From Pseudomonas huaxiensis (GTDB lineage: Bacteria > Pseudomonadota > Gammaproteobacteria > Pseudomonadales > Pseudomonadaceae), in assembly GCF_003231275.1 (NCBI RefSeq), contig NZ_QKVL01000020.1, positions 43,897-107,896 of the forward strand: a stretch of DNA of 64,000 bases, written 5' to 3'. The position numbers and the translations under genes are program-made. This document shows positions 1 through 8,074 of the stretch, in pieces. The first letter of the stretch is position 1, and every line of letters begins with the position of its first letter. The notes beneath the pieces were generated by a model. It was given only the letters and a program-made list of their open reading frames with translations, did no database searches and was not told the DNA's origin.

Positions 1-104
1 ACAACCTTCTGGTTGTCCCGCGCACCGAGCTGCCAGGTTCCACCCGGATGCCACGGTGCACTGCTACCACCCCATTGGTTTTGAACTGCATACTTGTTCG
101 CCAT
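1..104 (-). CDS. OAA-type high-mannose-binding lectin, N-terminal fragment (cut by window edge)
   Basis: Only the first 34 codons are inside the window; the rest lies to the left. The peptide begins MANKYAVQNQWGGSSAPW and continues with HPGGTWQLGARDNQ. This is the start of the first sequence repeat of the Oscillatoria agardhii agglutinin (OAA) family, including the Pseudomonas fluorescens homologue PFA, as I remember them: a tryptophan- and glycine-rich NQWGGSSAPW motif followed by a G-x-W strand. These small proteins bind high-mannose glycans and have two or more repeats. The ATG at 104 is preferred because an AAGGAG ribosome site lies nine bases upstream; an in-frame ATG at 113 abuts that site. 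No signal peptide is visible. The identification rests on one motif, but the motif is distinctive. Confidence 0.75.
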   Translation of the reverse strand, partial: MANKYAVQNQWGGSSAPWHPGGTWQLGARDNQKV

Positions 105-256
105 GAACTTCATCTCCTTGAAGTTGCTGGTGGGGGCCGACAAGTCATCTTGCCGGCCATACGACCCTCGGGATTGGGACCGTATGCAAGCAAGCCTAGA
201 CAGGCTTCAAAGATCGTCAGGGAGCAAAGGACGAATGGTTAGAACCGTTCGATCTA

Positions 257-1471
257 TCATGCATTTCCTTCGCGATCACGCATTCCCAGTAGATACAGCA
301 CGCCGTCGAGGCCCAAGGTGGAGATGGCCTGCTTGGCCGACTGACGCACCAGCGGCTTGGCGCGGAACGCCACGCCGAGGCCGGCAATGCCCAGCATTGG
401 CAGGTCGTTGGCGCCGTCGCCAACGGCGATGGTCTGCTCCATCTGCAAACCTTCCTTGCGCGCCAGCTCGCCGAGCAGGTCGGCCTTGCGCTGCGCGTCG
501 ACAATCGGCTCGACGGCCACGCCGGTAACCTTGCCGTCGACCACTTCCAGTTCGTTGGCGAACACGTAGTCGATGCCCAGCTTGGCCTGCAGTTGCTTGG
601 CGAAGTAGGTGAAGCCGCCGGAGAGGATGGCGGTCTTGTAGCCCAGGCGCTTGAGTTCGGCGAACAGGGTTTCAGCGCCTTCGGTCAGGCGCAGCGAAGC
701 GCCGATTTCGTCCAGCACGCTGACATCCAGGCCCTTGAGCAGCGCCAGGCGCTCCTTGAAGCTGGCACGGAAGTCCAGCTCGCCGCGCATGGCGCGTTCG
801 GTGATTTCCGAAACCTGTTCGCCAACGCCGGCAGCCTTGGCCAGTTCATCGATCACTTCGGCTTCGATCAGCGTCGAGTCCATGTCGAATACCGCCAGGC
901 GGCGATTGCGACGGAACAGAGAATCCTGCTGGAAGGCGATGTCGACGTTCAGTTCCTGAGCGACGCTGAGGAACTCGGCACGCAGGGCCTGTGGATCAGC
1001 CGGCTCGCCGCGCACGGAGAACTCGATGCAGCCCTTGCCCTGATCCACCGGAGTATCCAGCGCCACACGCCCGGACAAACGATCGATGTGATCGATGTTC
1101 AGGCCATATTTGGCGGTAATGGAGCTGACGCGCTGCAGTTGCTCGGCGGTAACCTTGCGGGTCAGCAGGGTGACGATATGGCGCGGTTTGCCCTGGCCGT
1201 CGACCCAGTTGCGGTAGTCGGCTTCCGAAACCGGGGTGAAACGCACTTGCTGGTTCAGTTCGTAGCCGGTGAACAGCAGGTCCTTGAGCACCGAAGAACC
1301 CTGCTCGGTGTCGGGAATTTCAACGAGGATGCCGAAGGACAGCGTGTCATGGATCACCGCCTGGCCAATATCGAGAATGTTCACACCGCCGCGCGCCAGG
1401 ACGCCGGTAATGGCCGCGGTCAGACCCGGACGGTCCTCACCGGTGATGTTGATCAAGACGATTTCGCGCAA
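257..1471 (-). CDS. serB: Phosphoserine phosphatase SerB
   Basis: Hydrolyses O-phosphoserine to serine in the last step of serine synthesis (cytoplasmic HAD-family enzyme). The protein has 404 residues, the long form with two N-terminal ACT-like regulatory domains (about 1-180), the first opening with ITGEDRPG. The HAD core follows: the nucleophile motif FDMDST with Asp196 and Asp198, a SGGF motif near 285, and GDGANDLPML near 353. The start codon is TTG, supported by GGAG six bases upstream. It is transcribed divergently from ytjB, the same neighbour as in enterobacteria. All catalytic motifs are intact. Confidence 0.97.
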   Translation of the reverse strand: MREIVLINITGEDRPGLTAAITGVLARGGVNILDIGQAVIHDTLSFGILVEIPDTEQGSSVLKDLLFTGYELNQQVRFTPVSEADYRNWVDGQGKPRHIVTLLTRKVTAEQLQRVSSITAKYGLNIDHIDRLSGRVALDTPVDQGKGCIEFSVRGEPADPQALRAEFLSVAQELNVDIAFQQDSLFRRNRRLAVFDMDSTLIEAEVIDELAKAAGVGEQVSEITERAMRGELDFRASFKERLALLKGLDVSVLDEIGASLRLTEGAETLFAELKRLGYKTAILSGGFTYFAKQLQAKLGIDYVFANELEVVDGKVTGVAVEPIVDAQRKADLLGELARKEGLQMEQTIAVGDGANDLPMLGIAGLGVAFRAKPLVRQSAKQAISTLGLDGVLYLLGMRDREGNA

Positions 1472-1541
1472 GACGGGCTCCGAGTCGTGGAAAAAGTGCG
1501 CATTCTACCGCGTTTTGCAGACCATCGGGCGCAGCGATACT

Positions 1542-1569
1542 TTGCCGGGTCAAGGGCGGTCGCTATACT
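1542..1569 (+). promoter_or_regulatory. Candidate sigma-70 promoter for ytjB
   Basis: A -35-like TTGCCG at 1542-1547 and a -10-like TATACT at 1564-1569 are separated by 16 bases. They lie about 37 bases upstream of the ytjB GTG start, in the divergent serB-ytjB gap. This is a pattern match only. Confidence 0.4.
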
Positions 1570-1605
1570 GCGCAGCAATTTCTCCGTCATAAAGAGCCGC
1601 GCTCA

Positions 1606-3111
1606 GTGAACCGGCCCACGCCCGTCAAAACCGACAACTTCTTCCTGCTGATCTTTCGTGCCCTGCGTCAGCGTCGCGTGCCCCTGGCATTGCGCATTGC
1701 CTGTCACAACATTTTCCTGGTTGCCCTGGCGCTGGTGATCTACGCCTGCGTGATGGGTTTGCAGTTCAAGGAAGCCATGCATGAACAGGCCGATGCCCTC
1801 GGGCAGAGCCTGACCACTCAGACCGCAACTTCCGCGACCGAACTGCTGGTGTCCAACGACATCCTCAGCCTCAACGTACTGCTCGGGAATCTGGTGAAGA
1901 ACCCGCTGGTCGCCCATGCGGCGATCTACAGCGTGGACAACCGGATCCTCGCCGAAGCCGGCCAGCGCCCGAAAAACAGCCTGCTGGGTGAAGCCGAAGG
2001 TCTGTACCAGACCAAGATCACTTTCCAGGACGTGACGGCGGGCCAGTTGCGCATCAGTCTGGACATGAGCCAGTTCCAGCAGCCGATGACCATCAGCATG
2101 CAGAGCATGGGCATCCTCGCTGGCATCCTGCTGGCGTTGGCGCTGACCATGAGCTTGCGTCTTGGGCGCTATGTCTCGACGCCGCTGCTGCAACTGCGAG
2201 TCTGGCTGCGCGATCTGGACGAGTACACCCCGGCCACCGAGCGCCAGGACGAGATCGGCGACCTCGCCCGCCAGCTCCACGCCCGCTTCGCGCCGCCGCC
2301 GAAGGCACCAGAGCCCGAGCCGGAACCTGAAATCGAAGACGATTTCGAGGAAGACGCCGAGCCTGCCTTCCAGGTCCGCAACCTGCGCGACCCGAGCTTC
2401 GACGAAGCTCCGGCGGTGAGCCGCCCGGCGCTGCGCGCCACGGAAGACGACGAGGATGACGACGCCTTCGCTGACCTGCGTGACGATTCCGCGCCTGTCG
2501 CTGCTCCGGCGGTGCCCGCAGCGCCGCGCCAGCCACAGGCCAGCGCCGTACTTGCCGTGCAACTTGGGTCGCAGGAGCAACTGCGTCGCCTGCCACGGAC
2601 TCGCCTGACCGAGTTGCTGGAGCGTTATCACGACTGCCTCGAACAGGCTGCCTCGCTGTATGAAAGCGAAGTCCAGCTCCTCAACGACGGCAGCACCCTG
2701 CTGCTGTTCCACAGCCGGGACAGCGGTGAGGATTACCTGACCAACGCGATCTGCTGTGGCGAGTTGCTGCGTGCCCTCGGCCATGCGCTCCAGGTCGAAG
2801 TGGCCGACAGCGGCATCACCCTGCAGTTGCAACTGGGTCTGGTGGTGGGTGAAGACCTCGAAGGCCTGAGCCAGATCGACCTGCTGCTGACCGAGAAGGC
2901 CCAGGACGCCCTGGCCCTGTCGCAACACAGCCGCAACCTGCTGCTGGTGGAGCGCAAGATCGGCGACGACACCCTGATCCGCCAACGCGCCCGCATCCGC
3001 CCGATTGCCAGCCCCGAAGGTGCCTGCTGCGTGGAACGGTTGATGGAGCCGTATCCATCGATGCTGGAACGCCAGTTGGCGCGGATGCATGAGCGGCAGG
3101 TGAAGAACTGA
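1606..3111 (+). CDS. ytjB: AhpA/YtjB (Smp) family membrane protein
   Basis: A 501-residue inner-membrane protein with a GTG start. One transmembrane segment lies near residues 30-50, followed by an extracytoplasmic region (about 52-165) and a second membrane segment (about 167-188). A HAMP-like stretch and a very acidic, proline-rich linker (about 230-310) come next. The C-terminal cytoplasmic domain looks like a nucleotide-cyclase/GGDEF-like scaffold without a recognisable GGDEF motif. The divergent pairing with serB is the context of the Smp/YtjB family. Its biochemical role is not established; the family name comes from architecture and location. Confidence 0.75.
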   Translation: MNRPTPVKTDNFFLLIFRALRQRRVPLALRIACHNIFLVALALVIYACVMGLQFKEAMHEQADALGQSLTTQTATSATELLVSNDILSLNVLLGNLVKNPLVAHAAIYSVDNRILAEAGQRPKNSLLGEAEGLYQTKITFQDVTAGQLRISLDMSQFQQPMTISMQSMGILAGILLALALTMSLRLGRYVSTPLLQLRVWLRDLDEYTPATERQDEIGDLARQLHARFAPPPKAPEPEPEPEIEDDFEEDAEPAFQVRNLRDPSFDEAPAVSRPALRATEDDEDDDAFADLRDDSAPVAAPAVPAAPRQPQASAVLAVQLGSQEQLRRLPRTRLTELLERYHDCLEQAASLYESEVQLLNDGSTLLLFHSRDSGEDYLTNAICCGELLRALGHALQVEVADSGITLQLQLGLVVGEDLEGLSQIDLLLTEKAQDALALSQHSRNLLLVERKIGDDTLIRQRARIRPIASPEGACCVERLMEPYPSMLERQLARMHERQVKN

Positions 3112-3193
3112 AGTCCAGGCTTGTGGGAGCGCCGTCTGGCCAACTTCCACAAGTTTTAGCCCGATAGAACAGGTTTTTGACGGGATGCCGGGT

Positions 3194-3372
3194 TGGGATT
3201 TGGGCTTTGGTGCGGTGGGCTTATCCGTTCGATATGGCGAGGCTGCCGGCCCCTTCCGCCTTTACGGCGTCCTACTTTTTCCAAGAAAAAAGTAGGACGC
3301 CGTAAAGGCGGAAAGCGCCGGCAGCGGCGCCGTATCGAATGGATAAGCTCGCAGCATCAAAGCCCAATCCCA
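3194..3372. repeat. Long interrupted palindromic intergenic repeat (MITE-like)
   Basis: The core is a perfect inverted repeat with 27-base arms (3254-3280 and 3287-3313) around a 6-base loop. A further perfect 8-base pair lies outside it (3243-3250 with 3317-3324). The imperfect symmetry continues to the edges: the TTATCCGTTCGATA stretch at 3220-3233 pairs with sequence near 3331-3347, and a TGGGCTTTG stretch at 3201-3209 pairs with 3358-3366. The whole could fold into a hairpin of nearly 180 bases. It fills most of the 307-base gap between ytjB and the next gene. No protein-coding sequence is recognisable. It looks like a dispersed, non-autonomous Pseudomonas element. Confidence 0.7.
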
Positions 3373-3373
3373 T

Positions 3374-3403
3374 AAAAAAAGCCCGCATCGCTGCGGGCTT
3401 TTT
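3374..3403 (-). terminator. Rho-independent terminator for the pqiC-like gene (probably bidirectional)
   Basis: The stem GCCCGCA (3381-3387) pairs with TGCGGGC (3392-3398) around a 4-base loop. A run of A precedes it and T follows it, so it would work on both strands. It lies just downstream of the stop codon at 3419. Confidence 0.8.
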
Positions 3404-3418
3404 GAATGTCTGCTGAAC

Positions 3419-4135
3419 TCAGAAGCGGAACACTTCCATGTCCGTGCGGATCGGCGAAGCCATCGGGATTTTCGGCTTTTCCGGTTCCTTGCGAACCTGT
3501 ACCGGAGCGGCTTGTTTCTTCGGCGGCGGTTCTTCAACGATTGCCGGCTGGTTGGCCAACGGTTTCAACGCCGTGCTCAACTGCTCGGCCAGACGCTGGA
3601 GCAACTGGCCCTGGGCCTGTACCTGCGCCGAGGAACTGCCAGCATGCGGCTGTTCAAGGTGAATGATGCGGTTGTCGCGAACCTGACCACGACGGTCCAG
3701 CAGACGCCATTGCGCATCGAGGATCGCCGGTTGGTTCGCGCCCGAGTCCAGGCGAGTGATCGACAGCAGCACCTGAACATCAGGACTGAAGCCGGTGCTG
3801 GCCGGAGCTAGGATCACGCGCTGGCTGTCCAGGCGCCATGCCAGTTGGCGAACCAGCAATTGATCGATATCAGCGGAAAGACTGCCCGCCCAGCGACCGT
3901 CCGTCGCTGCGGTGAGGCTGCCATCGTTTTGCCGCTGCAGCAGCGTCTCGCGTTGCAGGTAGTCGGCGACCGATACTGGACCCAGTACTACCGCCATACC
4001 GGCGCTTTGCTTCGGTTGTCCTGGCTCGCCACTGTCGAGCTGATACAAGGCGACCGGCTGGTGCATGCTGCACCCGGCCAGGCCCAGCACACCCGTGAGC
4101 AAGAGAACAAATGGAAGGCGCAGAAAAGTCATCAT
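3419..4135 (-). CDS. PqiC/YmbA-family lipoprotein (DUF330-like)
   Basis: The predicted product has about 238 residues. It has a lipoprotein signal peptide with lipobox LAGC near residue 21, followed by a domain resembling PqiC/ABC-type transport auxiliary proteins (AALYQLDSGEP-like start, GPVSVADYL motif). PqiC proteins act in the periplasm with MCE-type lipid transporters that maintain the outer membrane. The tail is proline- and lysine-rich (about 195-225). The neighbouring pqiA/pqiB genes are absent, so it stands alone upstream of parC. Two adjacent ATGs (4135, 4132) are possible starts; upstream in-frame ATGs would spoil the signal peptide. Confidence 0.7.
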   Translation of the reverse strand: MMTFLRLPFVLLLTGVLGLAGCSMHQPVALYQLDSGEPGQPKQSAGMAVVLGPVSVADYLQRETLLQRQNDGSLTAATDGRWAGSLSADIDQLLVRQLAWRLDSQRVILAPASTGFSPDVQVLLSITRLDSGANQPAILDAQWRLLDRRGQVRDNRIIHLEQPHAGSSSAQVQAQGQLLQRLAEQLSTALKPLANQPAIVEEPPPKKQAAPVQVRKEPEKPKIPMASPIRTDMEVFRF

Positions 4136-4303
4136 CCCATCCAGGCGGCCACCACACGGCACCGCAGTGATACTCATGAATTCATTCGGGCACCCAGCCA
4201 CGCTGGCACCACAGGGCGCCTATCATCCGCGAAATCAAGCTCTAACTCCAGTGTTTACGCCCGGAACGTGTGGGAAAAAACCCGTTCCAGGCGTCTGGAA
4301 TGC

Positions 4304-6562
4304 TTACTCCGGATTGTCGACCAACAACGCATCGACCCTCTGGAAGCCGCGTGGCAGTTTGTTGCCACGGCGTCCGCGCTCGCCTTTGTAATGCTCCAGG
4401 TCTTCACCCTTGAGCGATAGCGTACGCTTGCCGGCTTGCAATACAAGGGTCGCGCCGTCAGCCAGAACGGCCATATCCGTGACGTATTCCTCACGGCTGG
4501 CCACCCGGTCACCAGGAATCCCGATGATCTTGTTGCCCTTGCCTTTGGGCAGTTGCGGCAGGTCGCTGATCTTGAACACCAGCAGGCGACCTTCGGTCGT
4601 CACCGCTGCCAGCCAGTTCTGCTCGCGGTCCGCCACCGGACGCGGTGCAAGCACCTTGGCGCCGTTGGGCAGACTGAGCAGCGCCTTGCCGGCCTTGTTC
4701 TTGGCCTGCAGGTCCTCGCCCTTGACCACGAAGCCGTAACCGGCGTCGGAGGCGATCACATACAGCGCATCGTCATCCGGCAGCAGCACGCATTCGAAGG
4801 ATGCGCCTGGCGGCGGTGTCAGACGGCCGGTCAGCGGCTCGCCCTGACCTCGCGCAGACGGCAGGGTGTGGGCTGCCACCGAGTAACTGCGACCGGTGGA
4901 GTCGACAAACACCGCGAACTGGTTGGAGCGCCCTGCGGCCGCTACCTTGAAGCCGTCGCCAGCCTTGTAGGAAAGACCGGTAGCGTCGATGTCGTGGCCC
5001 TTGGCGCAACGTACCCAGCCCTTTTCGGACAGGACCACGGTCACCGGTTCGGTCGGCATCAGCTCGTTTTCCGACAGCGCCTTGGCTTCAGCCCGGGCGA
5101 TGATCGGCGAGCGGCGGTCGTCGCCGTAGGTCTCGGCGTCCTTGATCAGTTCAGTGCGCACCAGCTTGCGCAGCTTGGCGTCGCTGCCGAGCAAGGCTTG
5201 CAGCTTGGCCTGCTCCTTGAGCAGTTCGTCCTGCTCGCCGCGGATCTTCATCTCTTCCAGCCGCGCCAGTTGGCGCAGGCGGGTTTCGAGGATGTATTCG
5301 GCCTGAATCTCGGTCAGTTCGAAGCGGGCAATCAACGCCTGCTTGGGATGGTCTTCGGTACGAATGATGTGGATCACTTCGTCCAGGTTCAGGAACGCAA
5401 CCAGCAAGCCGTCCAACAGGTGCAGGCGACGCTCGACCTTGTCCAGGCGGAATTGCAGCCGGCGGCGCACGGTATTGATGCGGAATTCCAGCCACTCCAC
5501 CAGCAGTGCGCGCAGGTTCTTCAACTGCGGGCGACCATCCAGGCCGATGATGTTGACGTTGACGCGGTAACTGGACTCCAGCTCGGTGGTGGCGAACAGG
5601 TGTTGCATCAGTTCGTCCAGCTCGACCCGGTTGGAGCGCGGAATGATAACGATCCGGCACGGGTTCTCGTGATCGGACTCATCCCGCAGGTCGGCGACCA
5701 TCGGCAGCTTTTTCGCCTGCATCTGCGCGGCGATCTGCTCCAGTACCTTGGCCCCGGAAACCTGATGCGGCAGCGCGGTGACGATGATGTCGCCGTCCTC
5801 GATGCGGTACACCGCACGCATGCGAACCGAGCCGCGACCGGTTTCGTAGATTTTCAGCAGGTCGGCGCGCGGCGTGATGATTTCCGCTTCGGTCGGATAA
5901 TCCGGCCCCTGGATATGCTCGCAGAGCTGTTCGACGGTGGCTTTAGGCTCATCGAGCAGGCGCACGCAAGCCGAGGCAACTTCCCGCAGGTTGTGCGGCG
6001 GCACGTCGGTGGCCATGCCGACGGCGATGCCGGTGGTGCCGTTGAGGAGGATGTTCGGCAAACGTGCCGGCAACACGGCGGGTTCGTCGAGGGTTCCGTC
6101 GAAGTTCGGCACCCAATCCGCGGTGCCCTGACCCAGCTCGCTGAGCAGCACTTCGGAATAACGTGACAGCCGTGCTTCGGTGTAGCGCATGGCCGCGAAG
6201 GATTTCGGATCGTCCGGCGCACCCCAGTTGCCCTGGCCGTCGACCAGGGTGTAGCGATAGCTGAATGGCTGAGCCATCAGCACCATGGCTTCGTAGCAGG
6301 CCGAATCGCCGTGGGGGTGGAATTTACCGAGCACGTCACCGACGGTACGCGCCGATTTCTTGTGCTTGGAGTCGGCATCCAGGCCCAGTTCGCTCATGGC
6401 GTAGACGATACGCCGCTGGACCGGCTTCAGGCCGTCGCCGATGTGCGGCAGCGCCCGGTCCATGATCACGTACATGGAGTAGTTGAGGTAGGCCTGTTCG
6501 GTGAAGTCAGCCAGTGACCGGCGCTCTACGCCGTCGAGGCTGAGATCAAGGGAGTCGCTCAT
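4304..6562 (-). CDS. parC: DNA topoisomerase IV subunit A (ParC)
   Basis: Catalytic A subunit of topoisomerase IV, which decatenates replicated chromosomes together with ParE. The 752-residue length is normal. The breakage-reunion domain has the catalytic tyrosine in AAMRYTEARLS (Tyr127). The quinolone-resistance region reads HPHGDSACYEA with Ser87 and Glu91, the susceptible residues at those positions. The C-terminal half carries the beta-pinwheel repeats. It is the last gene of a minus-strand set running nudF, DUF1249, cpdA, yqiA, parE, a phytase-like gene, a retropepsin-like gene, parC; this arrangement is conserved in Pseudomonas. Confidence 0.97.
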   Translation of the reverse strand: MSDSLDLSLDGVERRSLADFTEQAYLNYSMYVIMDRALPHIGDGLKPVQRRIVYAMSELGLDADSKHKKSARTVGDVLGKFHPHGDSACYEAMVLMAQPFSYRYTLVDGQGNWGAPDDPKSFAAMRYTEARLSRYSEVLLSELGQGTADWVPNFDGTLDEPAVLPARLPNILLNGTTGIAVGMATDVPPHNLREVASACVRLLDEPKATVEQLCEHIQGPDYPTEAEIITPRADLLKIYETGRGSVRMRAVYRIEDGDIIVTALPHQVSGAKVLEQIAAQMQAKKLPMVADLRDESDHENPCRIVIIPRSNRVELDELMQHLFATTELESSYRVNVNIIGLDGRPQLKNLRALLVEWLEFRINTVRRRLQFRLDKVERRLHLLDGLLVAFLNLDEVIHIIRTEDHPKQALIARFELTEIQAEYILETRLRQLARLEEMKIRGEQDELLKEQAKLQALLGSDAKLRKLVRTELIKDAETYGDDRRSPIIARAEAKALSENELMPTEPVTVVLSEKGWVRCAKGHDIDATGLSYKAGDGFKVAAAGRSNQFAVFVDSTGRSYSVAAHTLPSARGQGEPLTGRLTPPPGASFECVLLPDDDALYVIASDAGYGFVVKGEDLQAKNKAGKALLSLPNGAKVLAPRPVADREQNWLAAVTTEGRLLVFKISDLPQLPKGKGNKIIGIPGDRVASREEYVTDMAVLADGATLVLQAGKRTLSLKGEDLEHYKGERGRRGNKLPRGFQRVDALLVDNPE

Positions 6563-6572
6563 GCGGGCCTCA

Positions 6573-7091
6573 TCATTTCAAGGTCTGGCGCAGCAGCAAG
6601 GTGCCGCCGCGCTGGGTGAATTCAAGTTGTTTCAGGGCACTCATGCCCAGCAGCACCTGTTCGCCATCGAGCCCCGGAACCACCAGGGCGCGAACGTCGC
6701 GCAGGAGGATATCGCCCAATTGCAGGCTGTCCAGACGGGTCCGGTAGCCCTCGGTCCGGCCATTGGCGGTACTGACGGTCACCGGAGCGCCGCGCTCCAG
6801 GCCGAAACCACGGGCCAGGGGCTCCGGGATCGCCACGTCGGTGGCCCCGGTATCGAGCAGAAAATGAACAGCCTGACCGTTGATCAGGCCGTCAGCGACG
6901 AAGTGGCCCTGGCCATTACCGGCCAGGCGTACCTCGACGTAACCATCACCGTGCTGTGAGGTGATCTCGCTGTTGGGGTTCAGCTGCTTATCTTCCCAGG
7001 CGCCGAAAAAGCGCGTGGCAAGAAACAGCCCGGCGGCCCAGGCCAACACCATGAACACCCGCCCGATGCGCTGCCCCGGTGTCTGGCTCAT
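6573..7091 (-). CDS. Retropepsin-like aspartic protease family protein (TIGR02281-type)
   Basis: A 172-residue protein with an N-terminal membrane anchor (about 12-30) and a single retroviral-protease-like domain. The active-site motif LLDTGATDVAIPE carries Asp80. Retropepsin-like enzymes work as dimers because each chain gives one aspartate; the anchor would place this domain in the periplasm. The ATG at 7091 overlaps the stop of the upstream gene in an ATGA arrangement, which favours this start and translational coupling. It ends 10 bases before parC begins. No substrate is known to me. Confidence 0.8.
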   Translation of the reverse strand: MSQTPGQRIGRVFMVLAWAAGLFLATRFFGAWEDKQLNPNSEITSQHGDGYVEVRLAGNGQGHFVADGLINGQAVHFLLDTGATDVAIPEPLARGFGLERGAPVTVSTANGRTEGYRTRLDSLQLGDILLRDVRALVVPGLDGEQVLLGMSALKQLEFTQRGGTLLLRQTLK

Positions 7092-8074
7092 TTCTTCGCG
7101 CTCCAGCCGCCTTTCGGCGCGGCGAACCGCCAGACCACCGGACGATCCTCGCCATCCGCACGCGTGCCGCCGTTGTTGTCCAGGCCGATCCAGGCACCTT
7201 CGGCATCGATCACCAGGGCCTCGGCCAGGCCATAAGGCTGGGTGTAGCGCCGCGAATCGACCAGCGCCTCGGCGGCGAACGACCAGCAACGCTCTACCAC
7301 ACCGCTCTGTGCGTCACGACGGCAGATGCGGTAGGCATTGCGCTCAAGGGTAAACAGCTTGCCCTCGAACAATGCCAGATCGGAAAAGTCCCGTGAGACT
7401 TCACGCGCCTTGGGAAACTGCTCCGGCTGCATCTCGGTGCCGGCTTCGCTGAGCAACACGCAGGAATCGCCGCAGGTCCAGGTGGTCTGCTTGCGATTGA
7501 TCAGCAGCAGGCCGCGGCGCTCGCGCTCGGCCGCCAGCCACAGATGGTCACCCGCCGGGCTCACTGCCAGCCCTTCGAACAGAGCGTTGAAGTGCAGCAA
7601 CATGCCACTGGCGCGGGCCTGGCGGATCATGCTCGGGTCGATTCGCAGCCAGGTCGGCGGGCCGTCCTGCGGGACTTGCAGCACCGCGGCGTGGGCTTCG
7701 CTGACGATGTAGTGGTTACCCGCCGCGTCGCAACTCAGGCCCTCGAAATCGAGGTCACCGCCGCGCACCAGCGAGGCGGCCCATTGTCGCGAGCGCAGGC
7801 CCAGCGGAAACCCGGAGTCCGGCACCGGCGGCACGGCCAGTTGCAGGCCGGTGGCCTGCCAGACCTGTGCGCTGGTATCGAGCTTGTAGAGCAGATCGTC
7901 GTCGCGGTCGGAGATGGTCCACAGCGCGCCGCTGCACATCGCCAGCCCCGACAGGTTGCCGCCGCGCATGCCTTCGACCGGATGCTCGGAGAGCATCTTC
8001 AGCTCTGGCCAAGGCTCGGCCAGCGAAGGCAGCGCGACCAGCGACAGCAAGGTCGCCAGCAGCAGACGGATCAA
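7088..8074 (-). CDS. Esterase-like/phytase-fold secreted protein (SdiA-regulated-like beta-propeller)
   Basis: A 328-residue protein with a clear Sec signal peptide (MIRLLLATLLSLVALPSLA, cleaved before EPW). The mature part has repeated short beta-propeller-like blades with motifs such as NLSGLAMCSGALWTISDRD, DLDFEGLSCD and LFEGLAVSPAGDHLWLAAE. This is the pattern of the 'esterase-like activity of phytase' family, predicted periplasmic and perhaps metal-binding. Its start overlaps the parE stop by four bases and its stop overlaps the retropepsin-like start by four, so it is embedded in the parE-parC operon. The substrate is unknown. Confidence 0.75.
   Translation of the reverse strand: MIRLLLATLLSLVALPSLAEPWPELKMLSEHPVEGMRGGNLSGLAMCSGALWTISDRDDDLLYKLDTSAQVWQATGLQLAVPPVPDSGFPLGLRSRQWAASLVRGGDLDFEGLSCDAAGNHYIVSEAHAAVLQVPQDGPPTWLRIDPSMIRQARASGMLLHFNALFEGLAVSPAGDHLWLAAERERRGLLLINRKQTTWTCGDSCVLLSEAGTEMQPEQFPKAREVSRDFSDLALFEGKLFTLERNAYRICRRDAQSGVVERCWSFAAEALVDSRRYTQPYGLAEALVIDAEGAWIGLDNNGGTRADGEDRPVVWRFAAPKGGWSAKK

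Noticed and set aside
4436..6166. A 576-codon open frame opposite parC
   Set aside because: Antisense shadow of parC with no recognisable domain.
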